Shown: positions 47,091 to 57,589 of the stretch, piece after piece
Layout: each line of letters begins with the position of its first letter
Numbering within the stretch: the first letter of the stretch is position 1
Origin: Erwinia pyrifoliae DSM 12163
Lineage (GTDB): Bacteria > Pseudomonadota > Gammaproteobacteria > Enterobacterales > Enterobacteriaceae
DNA length: 64,000 nucleotides
Reading direction: 5' to 3'
Assembly: GCF_000026985.1 (NCBI RefSeq)
Contig: NC_017390.1
Location: forward strand, 2,219,902 to 2,283,901
Notes under the pieces: model-generated
Told to the model about the DNA's origin: nothing
What the model saw: the letters and a program-made list of their open reading frames with translations, nothing else
Databases searched by the model: none
Made by a program: the position numbers and the translations under genes

Positions 47091-49868
47091 TTAACCTAAA
47101 GCCCATGCTGCAGCCTGACGGCCGGCAAGCATACCGAAGATGATAATATCTGCCACCGCGTTGCCGCCGATACGGTTCGCACCGTGGATACCACCAACCA
47201 CTTCACCCGCCGCCCATGCTCCCTTGATGGGATGTTTAAGCGTATCCAGTACCGCAGTATCGGTATCGATGGTTATCCCGCCCATGGTGTGATGCACCCC
47301 GGGAGCGATGCGGATAGCAAAAAATGGCCCCTCGCGCAGCGGATGGCGCAGCGCGGTCTGACGTCCAAAGTCCTCATCATGTTGCTGCCCGACAAACCGA
47401 TTATAACGCCCCAACGTACTCTGCAACGTTTCCTGATCCATATTCAGCTTAACAGCGAGTTCATGCACAGTCGGCGCAGCGATCACAAAGCCTTTAGCGA
47501 TATATTCATCGGCAGCCTTATTGTTTTGGCGTACCCGGTCATCAAATATAATCCATGCACTCTTTTCGGGCAGGGCAATAATTTGCGCAGAGACTTTATC
47601 GCGAGTTTCCATTTCATTGAAGAAACGCTGGCCTGCCTGGCTCACCAGAATTGCCCCGCCCCCCCGTATAGATTCTGAAACCAGGTAAGAGGTCGTTTGT
47701 TCTACAGTGGGGTGAATCTGTATCTCACCCATATCGACAGTGGCCGCGCCGATATGCTGTAACATAGCGATACCGCTGCCGGTAGCACCTTGGTGATTGG
47801 TCGTCACGAAGCCATCCAGCTCCGGGCGGTAATTCACCACCATCTTCCGGTTGGCACTAAATCCGCCGGTGGCAACTATCACGCTTTTCGCATGAAAAAT
47901 ACGGCTGTCGTTGTACTCATCAACCACTTTTACCCCGGTGACCGCGCCATTCTCAAACAGGATCTCATCGACTGATGTCTCCAGCAGCACCTCAATATTG
48001 TGCTGGTTGATATTCTTAACTAAACCGCTAATCAGGAAACTGCCAACGGCGGAACGGTCAGCCGGACGGTGGGTACGGTCAATGCTCATGCCGCCAGTAA
48101 TAGTGATGTCGTTCAGTTCGATACCATGACGCGCCAGCCACTCAATGGCTTCTGGTGCCAGATCAACAAACTGGCGCAGCAGCTGCTGATTGTTTTTAAA
48201 TTTGCCCCCTTTCAGCGTTTCGTCAAAGAACCGCTCTTTGCTGTCCTGAATACCCTTCAGCTTCTGGTAACGGGTTTCTGCGGCATTCATGCCAACGGAA
48301 GCCTTGATGGTATTACCGCCAATGGTGGGCATTTTCTCGACGACCAGCACTGTTGCCCCTTCTTCTGCGGCCTGAATCGCCGCCGCCAGACCGGCGCCGC
48401 CGCTGCCCACCACCACCACGTCGTAGTGCTGTGGTGCCTGCGGGTTACCGCCCTCTTCGATAACATGCTCTTTGCTGGAGGTGGTCAAAGCACGGGAAAC
48501 CGCTTTTTTAAGTGCCTCACTCTGTGTGGTTGCCCCGGTGATGGCATCAACATGAGGACTGTTTGCCACCAGAATACGCGAGCGCAGACTTTCAAACGTT
48601 GTGGTGAAATCAACGTCCAGCTTCGCGTCCGGTATCAGTGAAATATCGGTAATACGATCGGTATCCAGCGTGACGTTGATTTGCAGTTTTAACGCCTCGG
48701 CTTCCACTTTTTCCTGATAAACCCCGGCTTTGTATTTGCGACTGCCGCTACTGACATCGCGGATCATGGCGTCAACCAGTGAGAAGCGCCACAGCGGCTC
48801 CGGTATGTTCAGCGCTTCACGCTGCGAACTGTGCATAAACAGTTCCAGATGGTGGTTATTAATGATGCGGTCGATCCAGTCCGGGAAGGCGATGCAGGCT
48901 TTACCTACCGCCACCAGATCAAAACCGTGCTCCAGCGCACTTTCCGCGTCGGCCTTGTTCACCACCCCGCCGACACCGATCGTCGGGATCCGTGCCAGCC
49001 GTGGTGAACGCATCGCCAGATATTTGCTAATCAGCGGTGTTGTATCGTCGCTATCAACAATGGAGGGCCGCAGCAGCTGCCCTACTGAGAAATGCACGTA
49101 GTCCAGACCTTGCGCCGCCAGTTTTTCCAGCAGGTACATCGTGTCATCGAAGCGGATACCCGGCACTTCCAGCTCTTCCGGCGAGAAGCGATAGCCGATA
49201 ATAAATGAAGGATCGGCAAATCGCCTCGCCATTTTGTGAGTTATATCCAGAACTTCCAGAGCAAATCTGGCCCGATTATCGCGGTTTCCTCCCCACTTAT
49301 CACGGCGCTGGTTGGAATGTGGTGAATAGAATTGCTGAATCAAATAGGTGTTGGCACCGTGGATTTCTACGCCATCGAACCCGGCTTTGATCGCCCGGTT
49401 CACCGCATCCCCGAACCTGGTGACCATCACCTCGACTTCTTCAGCACTTAACGCCTGTGGCGTGGTAGCGCCGACGCGCGCGGCGGCGATCGCACTCGGC
49501 GCTACCGGGGTTTTACCGCCAATCAGTTCCGGCTCCACCATGCGGCCGCCGTGATAGATCTGCAGAATGGCTTTCGACCCGGCCGATTTAATGGCATCAG
49601 CAATTTTAGCCAGTCCCGGAATTTTGTTATCGCTGTCGATGGCAATCGCCCCGGGAAAAGCCGGGCCTTTCGCATCGATAAAGCAGCATTCCACGATGAT
49701 GGTACCGATACTGCCAGCACGGACGCGATAGTACTCAACCAGTTCACTGGTCACGGTTCCATCATGAAAACCGCTGCAGGTCGTCATCGGAGCCATCAGC
49801 AGGCGGTTTTTTAGCACGGCCCCGTTCGGCAGCGTCAGCGGATTAAGGACAGGGGTGAGTTTATTCAT
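47091..49868 (-). CDS. Three-domain NADH:fumarate-reductase-like flavoprotein
   Basis: The 925-residue soluble protein joins three modules: an old-yellow-enzyme NADH:flavin oxidoreductase domain (about 1-370; GFDGVEIHGANTYLIQQF), an FMN_bind domain (about 375-455) with the flavinylation motif DAITGAT in which Thr447 is the predicted FMN acceptor, and a FAD-binding fumarate reductase domain (about 475-925; VVVVGSGGAGLAAA near residue 485, HHTMGGITID near the end). The same architecture is known for the cytoplasmic NADH-dependent fumarate reductase of Klebsiella and for related acrylate or urocanate reductases. No signal peptide is present. Fumarate is the most likely acceptor given the neighbours, but another enoate is possible. 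Confidence 0.9.
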   Translation of the reverse strand: MNKLTPVLNPLTLPNGAVLKNRLLMAPMTTCSGFHDGTVTSELVEYYRVRAGSIGTIIVECCFIDAKGPAFPGAIAIDSDNKIPGLAKIADAIKSAGSKAILQIYHGGRMVEPELIGGKTPVAPSAIAAARVGATTPQALSAEEVEVMVTRFGDAVNRAIKAGFDGVEIHGANTYLIQQFYSPHSNQRRDKWGGNRDNRARFALEVLDITHKMARRFADPSFIIGYRFSPEELEVPGIRFDDTMYLLEKLAAQGLDYVHFSVGQLLRPSIVDSDDTTPLISKYLAMRSPRLARIPTIGVGGVVNKADAESALEHGFDLVAVGKACIAFPDWIDRIINNHHLELFMHSSQREALNIPEPLWRFSLVDAMIRDVSSGSRKYKAGVYQEKVEAEALKLQINVTLDTDRITDISLIPDAKLDVDFTTTFESLRSRILVANSPHVDAITGATTQSEALKKAVSRALTTSSKEHVIEEGGNPQAPQHYDVVVVGSGGAGLAAAIQAAEEGATVLVVEKMPTIGGNTIKASVGMNAAETRYQKLKGIQDSKERFFDETLKGGKFKNNQQLLRQFVDLAPEAIEWLARHGIELNDITITGGMSIDRTHRPADRSAVGSFLISGLVKNINQHNIEVLLETSVDEILFENGAVTGVKVVDEYNDSRIFHAKSVIVATGGFSANRKMVVNYRPELDGFVTTNHQGATGSGIAMLQHIGAATVDMGEIQIHPTVEQTTSYLVSESIRGGGAILVSQAGQRFFNEMETRDKVSAQIIALPEKSAWIIFDDRVRQNNKAADEYIAKGFVIAAPTVHELAVKLNMDQETLQSTLGRYNRFVGQQHDEDFGRQTALRHPLREGPFFAIRIAPGVHHTMGGITIDTDTAVLDTLKHPIKGAWAAGEVVGGIHGANRIGGNAVADIIIFGMLAGRQAAAWALG

Positions 49869-50247
49869 ATCGCATGAACTCCAAAATTAAAAGGCTCGAA
49901 TTTGGCAGCGGGCATTTTTAATTAAATTAGTGGCCCGGTTTCATGCTGGCAATATAACAACTCAGCCGGTTAGATTTCCAGTAAATTTAGCATCAAAATA
50001 TCTTTGTCAGTTAAATGAATTAATTACAAAGAAATACGTCATTTTATTTTACAATTGTTAATTTAGATCGCAGACAGGCAACATTTTATTCACGAGAGAT
50101 AAGTTATAAAATTCAATACGATGTGGCAGATATACCTCGAATTTTAGTTAATTTCCGTCACCGTAGAAAAAAGAAAGCCATTATTATAAAGAGCAAGTTA
50201 TTTATCTCCTTAACCCCTTAAAAAATATAAAGGAAGCCTGTGATTTA

Positions 50248-50261
50248 TTGATCTGGATCAA
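50248..50261 (+). promoter_or_regulatory. Perfect FNR box
   Basis: TTGATCTGGATCAA matches the FNR consensus TTGAT-N4-ATCAA at every defined base. Its centre (50254.5) lies about 43 bases before the start point predicted from the -10 element at 50286, the position of a class II activator. This indicates anaerobic activation of the dicarboxylate transporter gene. Confidence 0.8.
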
Positions 50262-50285
50262 TAATTTTATTTGCAAAACTCTCAC

Positions 50286-50291
50286 TATAAT
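50286..50291 (+). promoter_or_regulatory. -10 element of the FNR-dependent promoter
   Basis: TATAAT at 50286-50291 fits a start point near 50298, about 150 bases before the transporter ATG. No consensus -35 is present, as expected where FNR overlaps that site. Confidence 0.6.
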
Positions 50292-50445
50292 TATATTCAA
50301 TAACTACATATCCCAAAACTTGAACGGGAAAAAAGACGTTATGTAGTCGCCACGATTAAACTGCTCAGAAAACTAAAATGTATTAATAAAGCTCAAGCTA
50401 CTGCCGGGCGCTTAACAAATTCTCAATAACTTGCAGACAAATACG

Positions 50446-51957
50446 ATGAAAAAAACATCCCTTATCAGTGAAAATGCCAAGGCTCCTCCTGTTTCTGTCC
50501 GGCCGAAAAAACGGCCGATTATGCTGCTTATACCGGTGCTGGTTGCCGTGTTGCTATTGCTGGCTCCGGTTCCACAAGGGCTGGAACCCTATGCCTGGCA
50601 CTTTTTCGCTATCTTCGTCGGGGTGATCGTCGGCCTGATTTTTGAACCGTTGCCGGGAGCTGTTATCGGCTTGACCGGCCTGGTGGTCATCGCCCTGTTC
50701 AGCCAGTGGCTATTGTTCAGCCCGGCAGAACTTGCCGACCCCTCTTTTAAAACCGCCAGCCAGGCTTTCAAATGGGCAGTCAGCGGCTTCGGTAACGCTA
50801 CGGTCTGGCTGATTTTCGGCGCGTTTATGTTTGCCGCAGGCTATGACAAAACGCAGTTTGGCCGCCGGCTGGCGCTGATATTGGTTAAATATCTTGGTCG
50901 GCGCAGTCTGACGCTGGGCTATGCCATCACCTTCGCCGACCTGCTGCTGGCACCTTTTACGCCGTCTAACACCGCTCGCAGCGGCGGTACTATCTACCCG
51001 ATAATTGCCAACCTGCCGCCGCTCTACGAGTCAAAACCCGGCGATCCGAGTGCGCGAAAAATTGGCTCTTACCTGATGTGGGTGGCGATTGCTGCAACCT
51101 GTATCACCAGCTCAATGTTCCTTTCAGCGCTGGCGCCTAATCTGCTTGCCCTGGCACTGGTGAAAAGCGTGGTCGGCTTCGATATTTCATGGGGCATGTG
51201 GTTCATTGCCTTCCTGCCGCTCGGCCTGCTGTTACTGCTTACCATGCCGCTGCTGGCTTACTGGTTTTATCCGCCGGAAGTCAAGTTGAATGACGAAGTG
51301 CCGCGCTGGGCGGTGAGCGAACTGGAAAAGCTGGGCAGACTCACCCGCAATGAGATCCTGTTACTGGTGTTCGTGGTCTCTGCCCTGCTGATGTGGATTT
51401 TTGCCACGGCATGGATTGAACCCGCAACGGCTGCCCTGGTGGTGGTGGTAATGATGCTGTGGTCCGGCGTACTGAACTGGAACGATATCACCAGTAATAA
51501 ACCGGCCTGGAATACCTTTGTCTGGTTCGCCACCCTGGTGGCGCTGGCGGATGGTCTGGCTCGCGTCGGATTTATCACCTGGCTGGGCAAAGAGGGCGGC
51601 CTGTTGCTGCACGGCTATGACCCACAGATCTCCGCAGTGGTGTTGATGGTCGCCTTTTTCCTGCTGCACTATCTGTTTGCCAGTACCACCGCGCATACCA
51701 CTGCGCTGTTACCTGCAATGCTCACCATTGCCGCTGCGATACCAGGAATTAATATGCCGGTATTTTGCCTGATGATGTGCACCTCGCTGGGCATCATGGG
51801 GATCATCACGCCGTACGGTACGGGGCCGAGTCCGATTTACTATGGCAGTGGCTACCTGCCTGTGAAAGACTACTGGCGCCTGGGGACAATCTTCGGAGCC
51901 ATCTTCCTCTGCCTGCTTATGCTGATTGGCTACCCGTGGATGGTGATGATGTTCTGA
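50446..51957 (+). CDS. DASS-family dicarboxylate transporter (CitT/TtdT/YbhI-like)
   Basis: The 503-residue inner-membrane protein has about 12 hydrophobic segments and the DASS signatures APFTPSNTARSGGTIYPI and, near the end, ITPYGTGPSPIYYGSGY. Enteric members exchange citrate or tartrate for succinate. With an adjacent fumarase and fumarate reductase, a likely role is import of tartrate, malate or fumarate against succinate, but the substrate is not determined by sequence. The ATG at 50446 was preferred; a TTG five codons earlier is possible, and neither has a clear Shine-Dalgarno. It lies downstream of the FNR box. Confidence 0.9.
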   Translation: MKKTSLISENAKAPPVSVRPKKRPIMLLIPVLVAVLLLLAPVPQGLEPYAWHFFAIFVGVIVGLIFEPLPGAVIGLTGLVVIALFSQWLLFSPAELADPSFKTASQAFKWAVSGFGNATVWLIFGAFMFAAGYDKTQFGRRLALILVKYLGRRSLTLGYAITFADLLLAPFTPSNTARSGGTIYPIIANLPPLYESKPGDPSARKIGSYLMWVAIAATCITSSMFLSALAPNLLALALVKSVVGFDISWGMWFIAFLPLGLLLLLTMPLLAYWFYPPEVKLNDEVPRWAVSELEKLGRLTRNEILLLVFVVSALLMWIFATAWIEPATAALVVVVMMLWSGVLNWNDITSNKPAWNTFVWFATLVALADGLARVGFITWLGKEGGLLLHGYDPQISAVVLMVAFFLLHYLFASTTAHTTALLPAMLTIAAAIPGINMPVFCLMMCTSLGIMGIITPYGTGPSPIYYGSGYLPVKDYWRLGTIFGAIFLCLLMLIGYPWMVMMF

Positions 51958-52138
51958 TGTGTAACTGAACGACAGCTACGCACATCGGATATGCAGATGT
52001 TGCCATATTGTTATACCATTCTGCACCTGCCTGCCGGCTGATTGCACCCGGCAGGATAACGCACAACGATATCGCCCTGAATGTTGCCGAACCTCCGCAT
52101 CAGAGAAGGAAGGCAGCAGATCATTAAGTGAGAGCAAA

Positions 52139-53785
52139 ATGTCGAATAAACCGTTCCATTATCAGCCGCCCTTCCCGCTCGCCAAAGACGAAACCGAATA
52201 CTATCTGCTTACCCGCGAACATATATCGGTCAGCACATTCGATGGTCAGGAAATCATCAAAGTCGCGCCAGAAGCGCTGACCTTACTGGCCCAGCAGGCC
52301 TTTCATGATGCCTCATTTATGTTGCGTCCTGCCCACCAGCGCCAGGTTGCCGCCATACTGGCTGATCCCCAGGCCAGTGAGAACGACAAATATGTGGCAT
52401 TACAATTTCTGCGCAACTCTGAGATCGCGGCCAAAGGCATTTTGCCTACCTGCCAGGATACCGGTACGGCGATTATTATGGGCAAAAAAGGTCAACGCGT
52501 TTGGACCGGTGGCGGCGATGAGGCCGCTCTGGCTAAGGGCGTTTACAATACTTACACCGAAGATAATCTGCGCTATTCGCAGAACGCCCCATTAGATATG
52601 TATAAAGAGGTCAATACCGGCACCAACCTGCCTGCGCAGATTGACCTGTATAGCGTTGATGGTGATGAATACCAGTTCCTTTGCATGGCCAAAGGCGGCG
52701 GTTCAGCCAATAAAACCTATCTTTATCAGGAAACCAAAGCGCTACTCACCCCCGCTAAGCTGAAAGCCTTTCTGACCGAGAAAATGCGCAGCCTCGGCAC
52801 CGCAGCCTGCCCGCCCTATCATATCGCTTTTGTGATTGGTGGCACCTCTGCCGACAGTACGCTGAAAACGGTGAAACTGGCGTCAACCCACTATTACGAT
52901 CGGCTGCCCACCGAAGGCAACGAGCACGGTCAGGCGTTTCGTGATATTGAGCTGGAGCAGGAACTGCTGCTTGCCGCCCAGCAGCTGGGGCTGGGCGCGC
53001 AGTTTGGTGGCAAATACTTTGCCCATGATATTCGCGTGGTGCGTCTGCCGCGACATGGTGCGTCCTGCCCGCTGGCGATGGCGGTTTCCTGCTCGGCCGA
53101 CCGCAACATCAAAGCAAAAATCAATCGTGACGGCATCTGGATTGAGAAGCTGGAGCATAATCCGGGTCGCTACATACCTGCTGAACTGCGCCAGCAGGGT
53201 GAAGGCGACGTGGTGCAGGTGGACCTGAACCGTCCAATGACCGAGATCCTTGCCCAGCTTTCTCACTACCCGGTCGCTACCCGCCTGTCGCTTAGCGGTA
53301 CCATTATCGTCGGCCGCGACATTGCTCATGCAAAGCTCAAGGAGCGTATCGACAAGGGCGAAGGTCTGCCGCAGTACATCAAAGACCATCCGATTTACTA
53401 CGCCGGCCCGGCAAAAACCCCTGAGGGTTACGCGTCAGGATCGCTTGGCCCTACGACAGCAGGCCGCATGGACTCCTACGTTGACCAGCTACAGGCGAAT
53501 GGTGGCAGCATGATCATGCTGGCAAAGGGCAATCGCAGTCAGCAGGTCACGGATGCCTGCCAGCAGCACGGCGGCTTCTACCTCGGCAGTATCGGCGGCC
53601 CGGCTGCCGTGCTGGCGCAGCAAAGCATTAAGAGCCTGGAGTGCCTGGAGTATCCTGAACTGGGAATGGAAGCAATCTGGAAGATTGACGTTGACAACTT
53701 CCCGGCCTTTATTCTGGTCGATGATAAAGGCAATGATTTCTTTCAGCGCATCCAGCAGAACCCGTGCGGTAAGTGCGTGAAGTAA
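52139..53785 (+). CDS. fumA: Class I iron-sulfur fumarase (FumA/FumB type)
   Basis: It interconverts malate and fumarate with an oxygen-sensitive [4Fe-4S] cluster. The 548-residue product equals E. coli FumA/FumB in length, with the cluster ligands Cys105 (LPTCQDTGT), Cys224 and Cys318 at identical positions. Whether it is the aerobic (FumA) or anaerobic (FumB) type cannot be told from sequence; the context favours anaerobic malate dehydration to supply fumarate. It follows the transporter by 181 bases in the same direction. Confidence 0.95.
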   Translation: MSNKPFHYQPPFPLAKDETEYYLLTREHISVSTFDGQEIIKVAPEALTLLAQQAFHDASFMLRPAHQRQVAAILADPQASENDKYVALQFLRNSEIAAKGILPTCQDTGTAIIMGKKGQRVWTGGGDEAALAKGVYNTYTEDNLRYSQNAPLDMYKEVNTGTNLPAQIDLYSVDGDEYQFLCMAKGGGSANKTYLYQETKALLTPAKLKAFLTEKMRSLGTAACPPYHIAFVIGGTSADSTLKTVKLASTHYYDRLPTEGNEHGQAFRDIELEQELLLAAQQLGLGAQFGGKYFAHDIRVVRLPRHGASCPLAMAVSCSADRNIKAKINRDGIWIEKLEHNPGRYIPAELRQQGEGDVVQVDLNRPMTEILAQLSHYPVATRLSLSGTIIVGRDIAHAKLKERIDKGEGLPQYIKDHPIYYAGPAKTPEGYASGSLGPTTAGRMDSYVDQLQANGGSMIMLAKGNRSQQVTDACQQHGGFYLGSIGGPAAVLAQQSIKSLECLEYPELGMEAIWKIDVDNFPAFILVDDKGNDFFQRIQQNPCGKCVK

Positions 53786-54214
53786 CCTTGACTTGTTTTA
53801 GTTCCTCCGGGCGGCGTTAAGATAAACAGCGCATCAGGCTCGTCACCAGAATGGCCAGACATCGTGAGATGGCTGGCCTGATTGACCGCTTCAGCCCCAT
53901 TCAGCTTTGTTCTCTGCGGCCAAATTTTCTGACCACTGCCGGCTGTTATTATGCGCCTTTCTCGGTTCGGGGCCTCCGGGCAACCTGAATGGCGGGAACC
54001 TCACCTCATCCGCCACGGGCAACGCAACAGCTTCGGCGACAAATTTTGCCTCGCCATAGCGAAAAAAACCTTCTGATTAAAATCCCCGTTGGATCAACAC
54101 CTGGCGGCTGGCACGCTAAGGGCAGTTCTTGCAGCGGCCAGTAAAATGGATGCCTGCTGAATACGCGTTGGGGTAACCGGGCTGCTGGACTGGGCTAAAA
54201 CCGATCATGTTGCC
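53786..54214. other. Region of probable gene decay
   Basis: High-GC, coding-like composition without an intact frame. A 50-codon frame starting near 53852 (MARHREMAGLIDRF...) has no similarity I recognise. An open frame upstream of 54215 begins only after a TGA at 54158-54160. The stretch may be the remains of a gene whose tail is the frame at 54215. Confidence 0.3.
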
Positions 54215-54478
54215 ATGCTGAATGCACTGCCAATTGATGAGTGGGTTGTACAGAGTTACCTGGGGCGGCACTCGGCGTCCAACTACGCCGATTACCTTGC
54301 GGCGCTGTCAGGACTGCGCACTCCCCTTCAGCCGGGCATTGTTCAGTACGCCCTGTGGCGGCAAAAGGACGAACTGCGTCTGGTCGCCTCCCGCTGGTAT
54401 CGCGGCGTTGTGGTATTGATGCTTAATGCTCGTCAATTGCCATTTCATGCTTTAAAACACCAGGATGGTGCGCTGTGA
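54215..54478 (+). pseudogene. Possible remnant of an unidentified gene
   Basis: An 87-codon frame whose reading is open upstream to 54161 without a start. The codon use looks like that of real genes (GC-rich third positions), but there is no Shine-Dalgarno before the ATG and no recognised domain. The fragment LPIDEWVVQSYLGRHSASNY gives no family assignment. It lies alone between fumarase and argC; a truncated gene is the best guess. Confidence 0.3.
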
Positions 54479-54614
54479 TGCGGCTATCCTCTCCGTCCGG
54501 AAAATGACTTTTTATGCATATAAAACAAATATTCAGTCAATATTTATTTACCACAAGGCTTAAATCTCGCATAATCTGAAGCACTGCTTTTACTTATCCA
54601 AGGCTGAAACTGTA

Positions 54615-55544
54615 ATGAGTCAGAAATATCGCGTGTTTATTGACGGTCAGGCAGGCACTACCGGATTGCAGATCCAACAACGGTTAGCCAGTCATCCTCA
54701 GATTGAAATGCTGCAGATTGATGAAGCGCAGCGCAAAGATGCCGCCGCCCGTCAGGCGCTGATGAAACAGGCTGATGTCAGTATCCTTTGCCTGCCGGAT
54801 GCCGCCGCGCGGGATGCGGTAGCGCTGGCCAACGAGGTAGGCGCACGCGTGCTGGATGCCAGTTCCGCTCACCGGGTGGAGGCCGGCTGGGTATACGGCC
54901 TGCCAGAACTTGCTCCTGGACAACGCGAAAAAATCAGCTGCGCCAGCCATGTTGCGAACCCGGGCTGTTATGCCACCGGGGCTATTGCCCTGCTGGCGCC
55001 ACTGACCCGAACGGGTCTGTTGAAGGCGGACAGCCAGCTGGCAATCAATGCGATTTCCGGTTACAGCGGCGGCGGTAATCAGATGATCGAGAAGTATCGC
55101 CATGCGGGCAACGGTTATGCTGCTTACGGTCTGGGCTTTGATCATAAACATATTAAAGAGATTGAGGCGTGGGGCGGTCTGAGTAGCAGACCCATTTTGC
55201 AGCCTGCGGTCGGTGACTACGCACAGGGCATGCTGGTGTTTATCCCTTTAAATGACATTGACGGCGAGCCGTTACAGCAGGCGCTGGCAGATTATTACGC
55301 CGGCCAACAGTTTATTCAGGTCAATCCCCTGAACGCACTGGATGAAGACAGCGCACCTTACCTGCTGCCGGAATCGCTGAACAATACCAACAATTTAGAG
55401 CTATTCGTCTTCAGCCACGCACAGCAGCGTCAGTGCATTCTGGCAGCGCGCCTGGATAACCTGGGTAAAGGGGCTTCGGGTGCCGCCGTGCAGAACCTGA
55501 ACCTGATGCTCGGTTTGGCGGAGGAGACTTGCGTTAACCTCTGA
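54615..55544 (+). CDS. argC: N-acetyl-gamma-glutamyl-phosphate reductase, type 2
   Basis: ArgC reduces N-acetylglutamyl phosphate with NADPH in arginine synthesis. The 309-residue product belongs to the shorter type 2 class: N-terminal FIDGQAGTTGLQI nucleotide-binding loop, catalytic Cys118 in ANPGCYATG, and SGYSGGG. Enterobacteria normally encode a type 1 ArgC (about 334 residues) in the argCBH cluster; this gene stands alone, so it may be a second copy with a different role. No convincing ARG box was seen upstream. Confidence 0.88.
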   Translation: MSQKYRVFIDGQAGTTGLQIQQRLASHPQIEMLQIDEAQRKDAAARQALMKQADVSILCLPDAAARDAVALANEVGARVLDASSAHRVEAGWVYGLPELAPGQREKISCASHVANPGCYATGAIALLAPLTRTGLLKADSQLAINAISGYSGGGNQMIEKYRHAGNGYAAYGLGFDHKHIKEIEAWGGLSSRPILQPAVGDYAQGMLVFIPLNDIDGEPLQQALADYYAGQQFIQVNPLNALDEDSAPYLLPESLNNTNNLELFVFSHAQQRQCILAARLDNLGKGASGAAVQNLNLMLGLAEETCVNL

Positions 55545-55553
55545 AGGGCTTTT

Positions 55554-55576
55554 GCGGGGACCATCGCCGTCCCCGC
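55554..55576 (+). terminator. Hairpin after argC
   Basis: GCGGGGAC and GTCCCCGC form a strong eight-base stem with a seven-base loop ten bases past the argC stop. No T-run follows, so it may stabilise the transcript or act as a weak terminator. Confidence 0.45.
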
Positions 55577-55826
55577 CGGCTTATCGTCTTCTTAACCCCC
55601 CGCAGCGCTATTTCTGCGCCAATCAGTAACAGCGACTCACAACGCCGGCAAAAGTGCCTCTGACGACAAATCACCCGTTTGGGCAGCAATTTCATCCTCT
55701 GTAATTCCAAAATCCCTGCCTGATTCACACTTTGTCATTCCCGTGACGTCCGATTGCCACAGATAGTTTAAGGTTCTGTATATGCTTCATAACATTCAAA
55801 ACCGACATGAAAATGGAGAGTACCCG

Positions 55827-57503
55827 ATGAGAATACCTTCCAGGCATCAATCACATATCCTCCTTTTTGCCCCTTTGTTGCTGGCTGGCGCGCTGGTTAC
55901 CAGCTGTGCCGCCCAGGCACAAGAAAGTCAACGGCTATTCAACAATACCCCTCAGCCGCCTGATGTCCGGCTGGGGCCACTATTTGCGGCGGTGCAGGCG
56001 GCAAACCTCTATCCGGACCAGAAAACCTTTGCCGATGCCGTCCCCAAAAACGATCCATCATTAATTCTCAGCGACTGGCAGATGCAGAAAATGCAGCAAA
56101 ATTTCGATCTCAGGCATTTTGTTGCCGCCAACTTTACCCTGCCCGCCGCCGATGAAACTTACGTTTCACCGCCTGGCCAAAGTCTGCGCGCCCATATTAA
56201 TGCCCTGTGGCCATTACTCACGCGTTCATCACAGGCGAAAAATAAGTGGGATTCACTACTGACATTGCCTAAGCCCTATGTGGTACCCGGCGGCCGCTTC
56301 CGCGAGGTTTATTACTGGGACAGCTACTTCACTATGCTGGGACTGGCGGAAAGTGGTCATTGGGATCGGGTGCAGGATATGGTGGATAACTTCGCATATC
56401 AGTTAGATAAGTATGGCCATATTCCCAACGGGAACCGCAGTTACTATCTCAGCCGTTCGCAGCCGCCTTTCTTTAGCATGATGGTTGATCTGCTGGCGCG
56501 GCACGGCGGTGACAAGGTATACAGCCATTATCTGCCCCAGTTGGAGAAAGAGTATAACTATTGGATGGCTGGCGCAGACAGCAAGCAGCTGCAGGCCGGT
56601 GGCTCTATTCAGCGCGTCGTGAAGTTAACCGACGGCACGTTGCTGAATCGCTACTGGGATGAACGCGATGTGCCGCGCACGGAATCATGGATGGCCGACA
56701 TCGCCACGGCACAGAAAGTGACAGGTGGCGATAAAGCGCAGCTGTACCGTGATTTGCGCGCCGGAGCCGCATCCGGTTGGGATTTCAGTTCGCGCTGGTT
56801 CGATAAGCCAGACGATCTCGCCACCCTTCGCACCACGAAAATCCTGCCGGTCGATCTCAATGCGCTCATTTTCCACCTGGAAACCACTCTTGCCCGCGCC
56901 AGCCAAATAGCCAATAATCACGCTGCCAGCCAGCGTTACCAGCAGCTTGCCGAACGGCGTAAAATAGCTATCGCCCGCTATATGTGGGATGAGAAACAGG
57001 GCTGGTACGCCGATTACGACTGGCAGAAAGCCCGGGTGCGACCGCAGCTGACCGCAGCCGCATTGTTCCCGCTGTATTTGCGGGCGGCCAACGACGAACG
57101 CGCCCGCCGAACTGCCATCGCCGTCAACAAACACCTGCTGAAAGAAGGTGGGCTGGTCACCACCAGGGTAAAAACCGATCAACAGTGGGACGCGCCTAAT
57201 GGCTGGGCGCCTTTGCAATGGGTTGCCGTCGAAGGGCTGAACCACTACGGCCAACAGCAGCTGGCGAAAGACATTGCCCTGCGTTTCCTCAACAGCGTAC
57301 AGGCAACCTATGATAATGAGCACAAGCTGGTAGAAAAATACGTGGTAGAGGGCAAAGCGCGGGCCGACGGTGGGGAGTATCCGCTGCAGGATGGATTTGG
57401 CTGGACTAATGCGGTAACGCTGAAATTGTTGGATCTCTACTGCCCGCATGGCGTGACCTGTAACAATGCAGGCGATCTTCACGGCGGCAAAACAAGCCAG
57501 TAA
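55827..57503 (+). CDS. treA: Periplasmic trehalase
   Basis: TreA hydrolyses trehalose to glucose in the periplasm (glycoside hydrolase family 37). The ATG at 55827 has GGAGAG six bases upstream and gives 558 residues; a frame start at 55782 would precede the signal peptide with 15 extra residues. Both family signatures are present: [14 protein letters not shown] and [25 protein letters not shown] and [13 protein letters not shown] contain the catalytic acids. The signal region ends [12 protein letters not shown], which contains a lipobox-like VTSC absent from E. coli TreA. The gene marks the right backbone border. Confidence 0.95.
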   Translation: MRIPSRHQSHILLFAPLLLAGALVTSCAAQAQESQRLFNNTPQPPDVRLGPLFAAVQAANLYPDQKTFADAVPKNDPSLILSDWQMQKMQQNFDLRHFVAANFTLPAADETYVSPPGQSLRAHINALWPLLTRSSQAKNKWDSLLTLPKPYVVPGGRFREVYYWDSYFTMLGLAESGHWDRVQDMVDNFAYQLDKYGHIPNGNRSYYLSRSQPPFFSMMVDLLARHGGDKVYSHYLPQLEKEYNYWMAGADSKQLQAGGSIQRVVKLTDGTLLNRYWDERDVPRTESWMADIATAQKVTGGDKAQLYRDLRAGAASGWDFSSRWFDKPDDLATLRTTKILPVDLNALIFHLETTLARASQIANNHAASQRYQQLAERRKIAIARYMWDEKQGWYADYDWQKARVRPQLTAAALFPLYLRAANDERARRTAIAVNKHLLKEGGLVTTRVKTDQQWDAPNGWAPLQWVAVEGLNHYGQQQLAKDIALRFLNSVQATYDNEHKLVEKYVVEGKARADGGEYPLQDGFGWTNAVTLKLLDLYCPHGVTCNNAGDLHGGKTSQ

Positions 57504-57538
57504 ATCTTCCGATTGCCCCCACAATGCGTGAAAATGAC

Positions 57539-57568
57539 CAAAAAAAACAGGAAGGCTTCAGCCTTCCT
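57539..57568 (-). terminator. Terminator of the YmgE-like gene
   Basis: On the minus strand, CAGGAAGG and CCTTCCTG pair around a six-base loop and are followed by eight T residues, 21 bases after the stop at 57590. It can also act as a barrier for treA transcripts. Confidence 0.85.
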
Positions 57569-57589
57569 GCTTCATACAGCAACTCGGTA

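Larger units (their letters stand above)
49869..50445. promoter_or_regulatory. Divergent control region of the fumarate genes
   Basis: This 577-base AT-rich region separates the divergent fumarate-reductase-like and transporter genes. It contains a perfect FNR box and a -10 element towards the transporter (annotated separately). No gene is present. Sites for DcuR were not recognisable by eye. Confidence 0.6.

Noticed and set aside
54480..54600. Possible ARG boxes before argC
   Set aside because: AT-rich ATTCA-like words occur, but no pair fits the 18-base ARG consensus with correct spacing.
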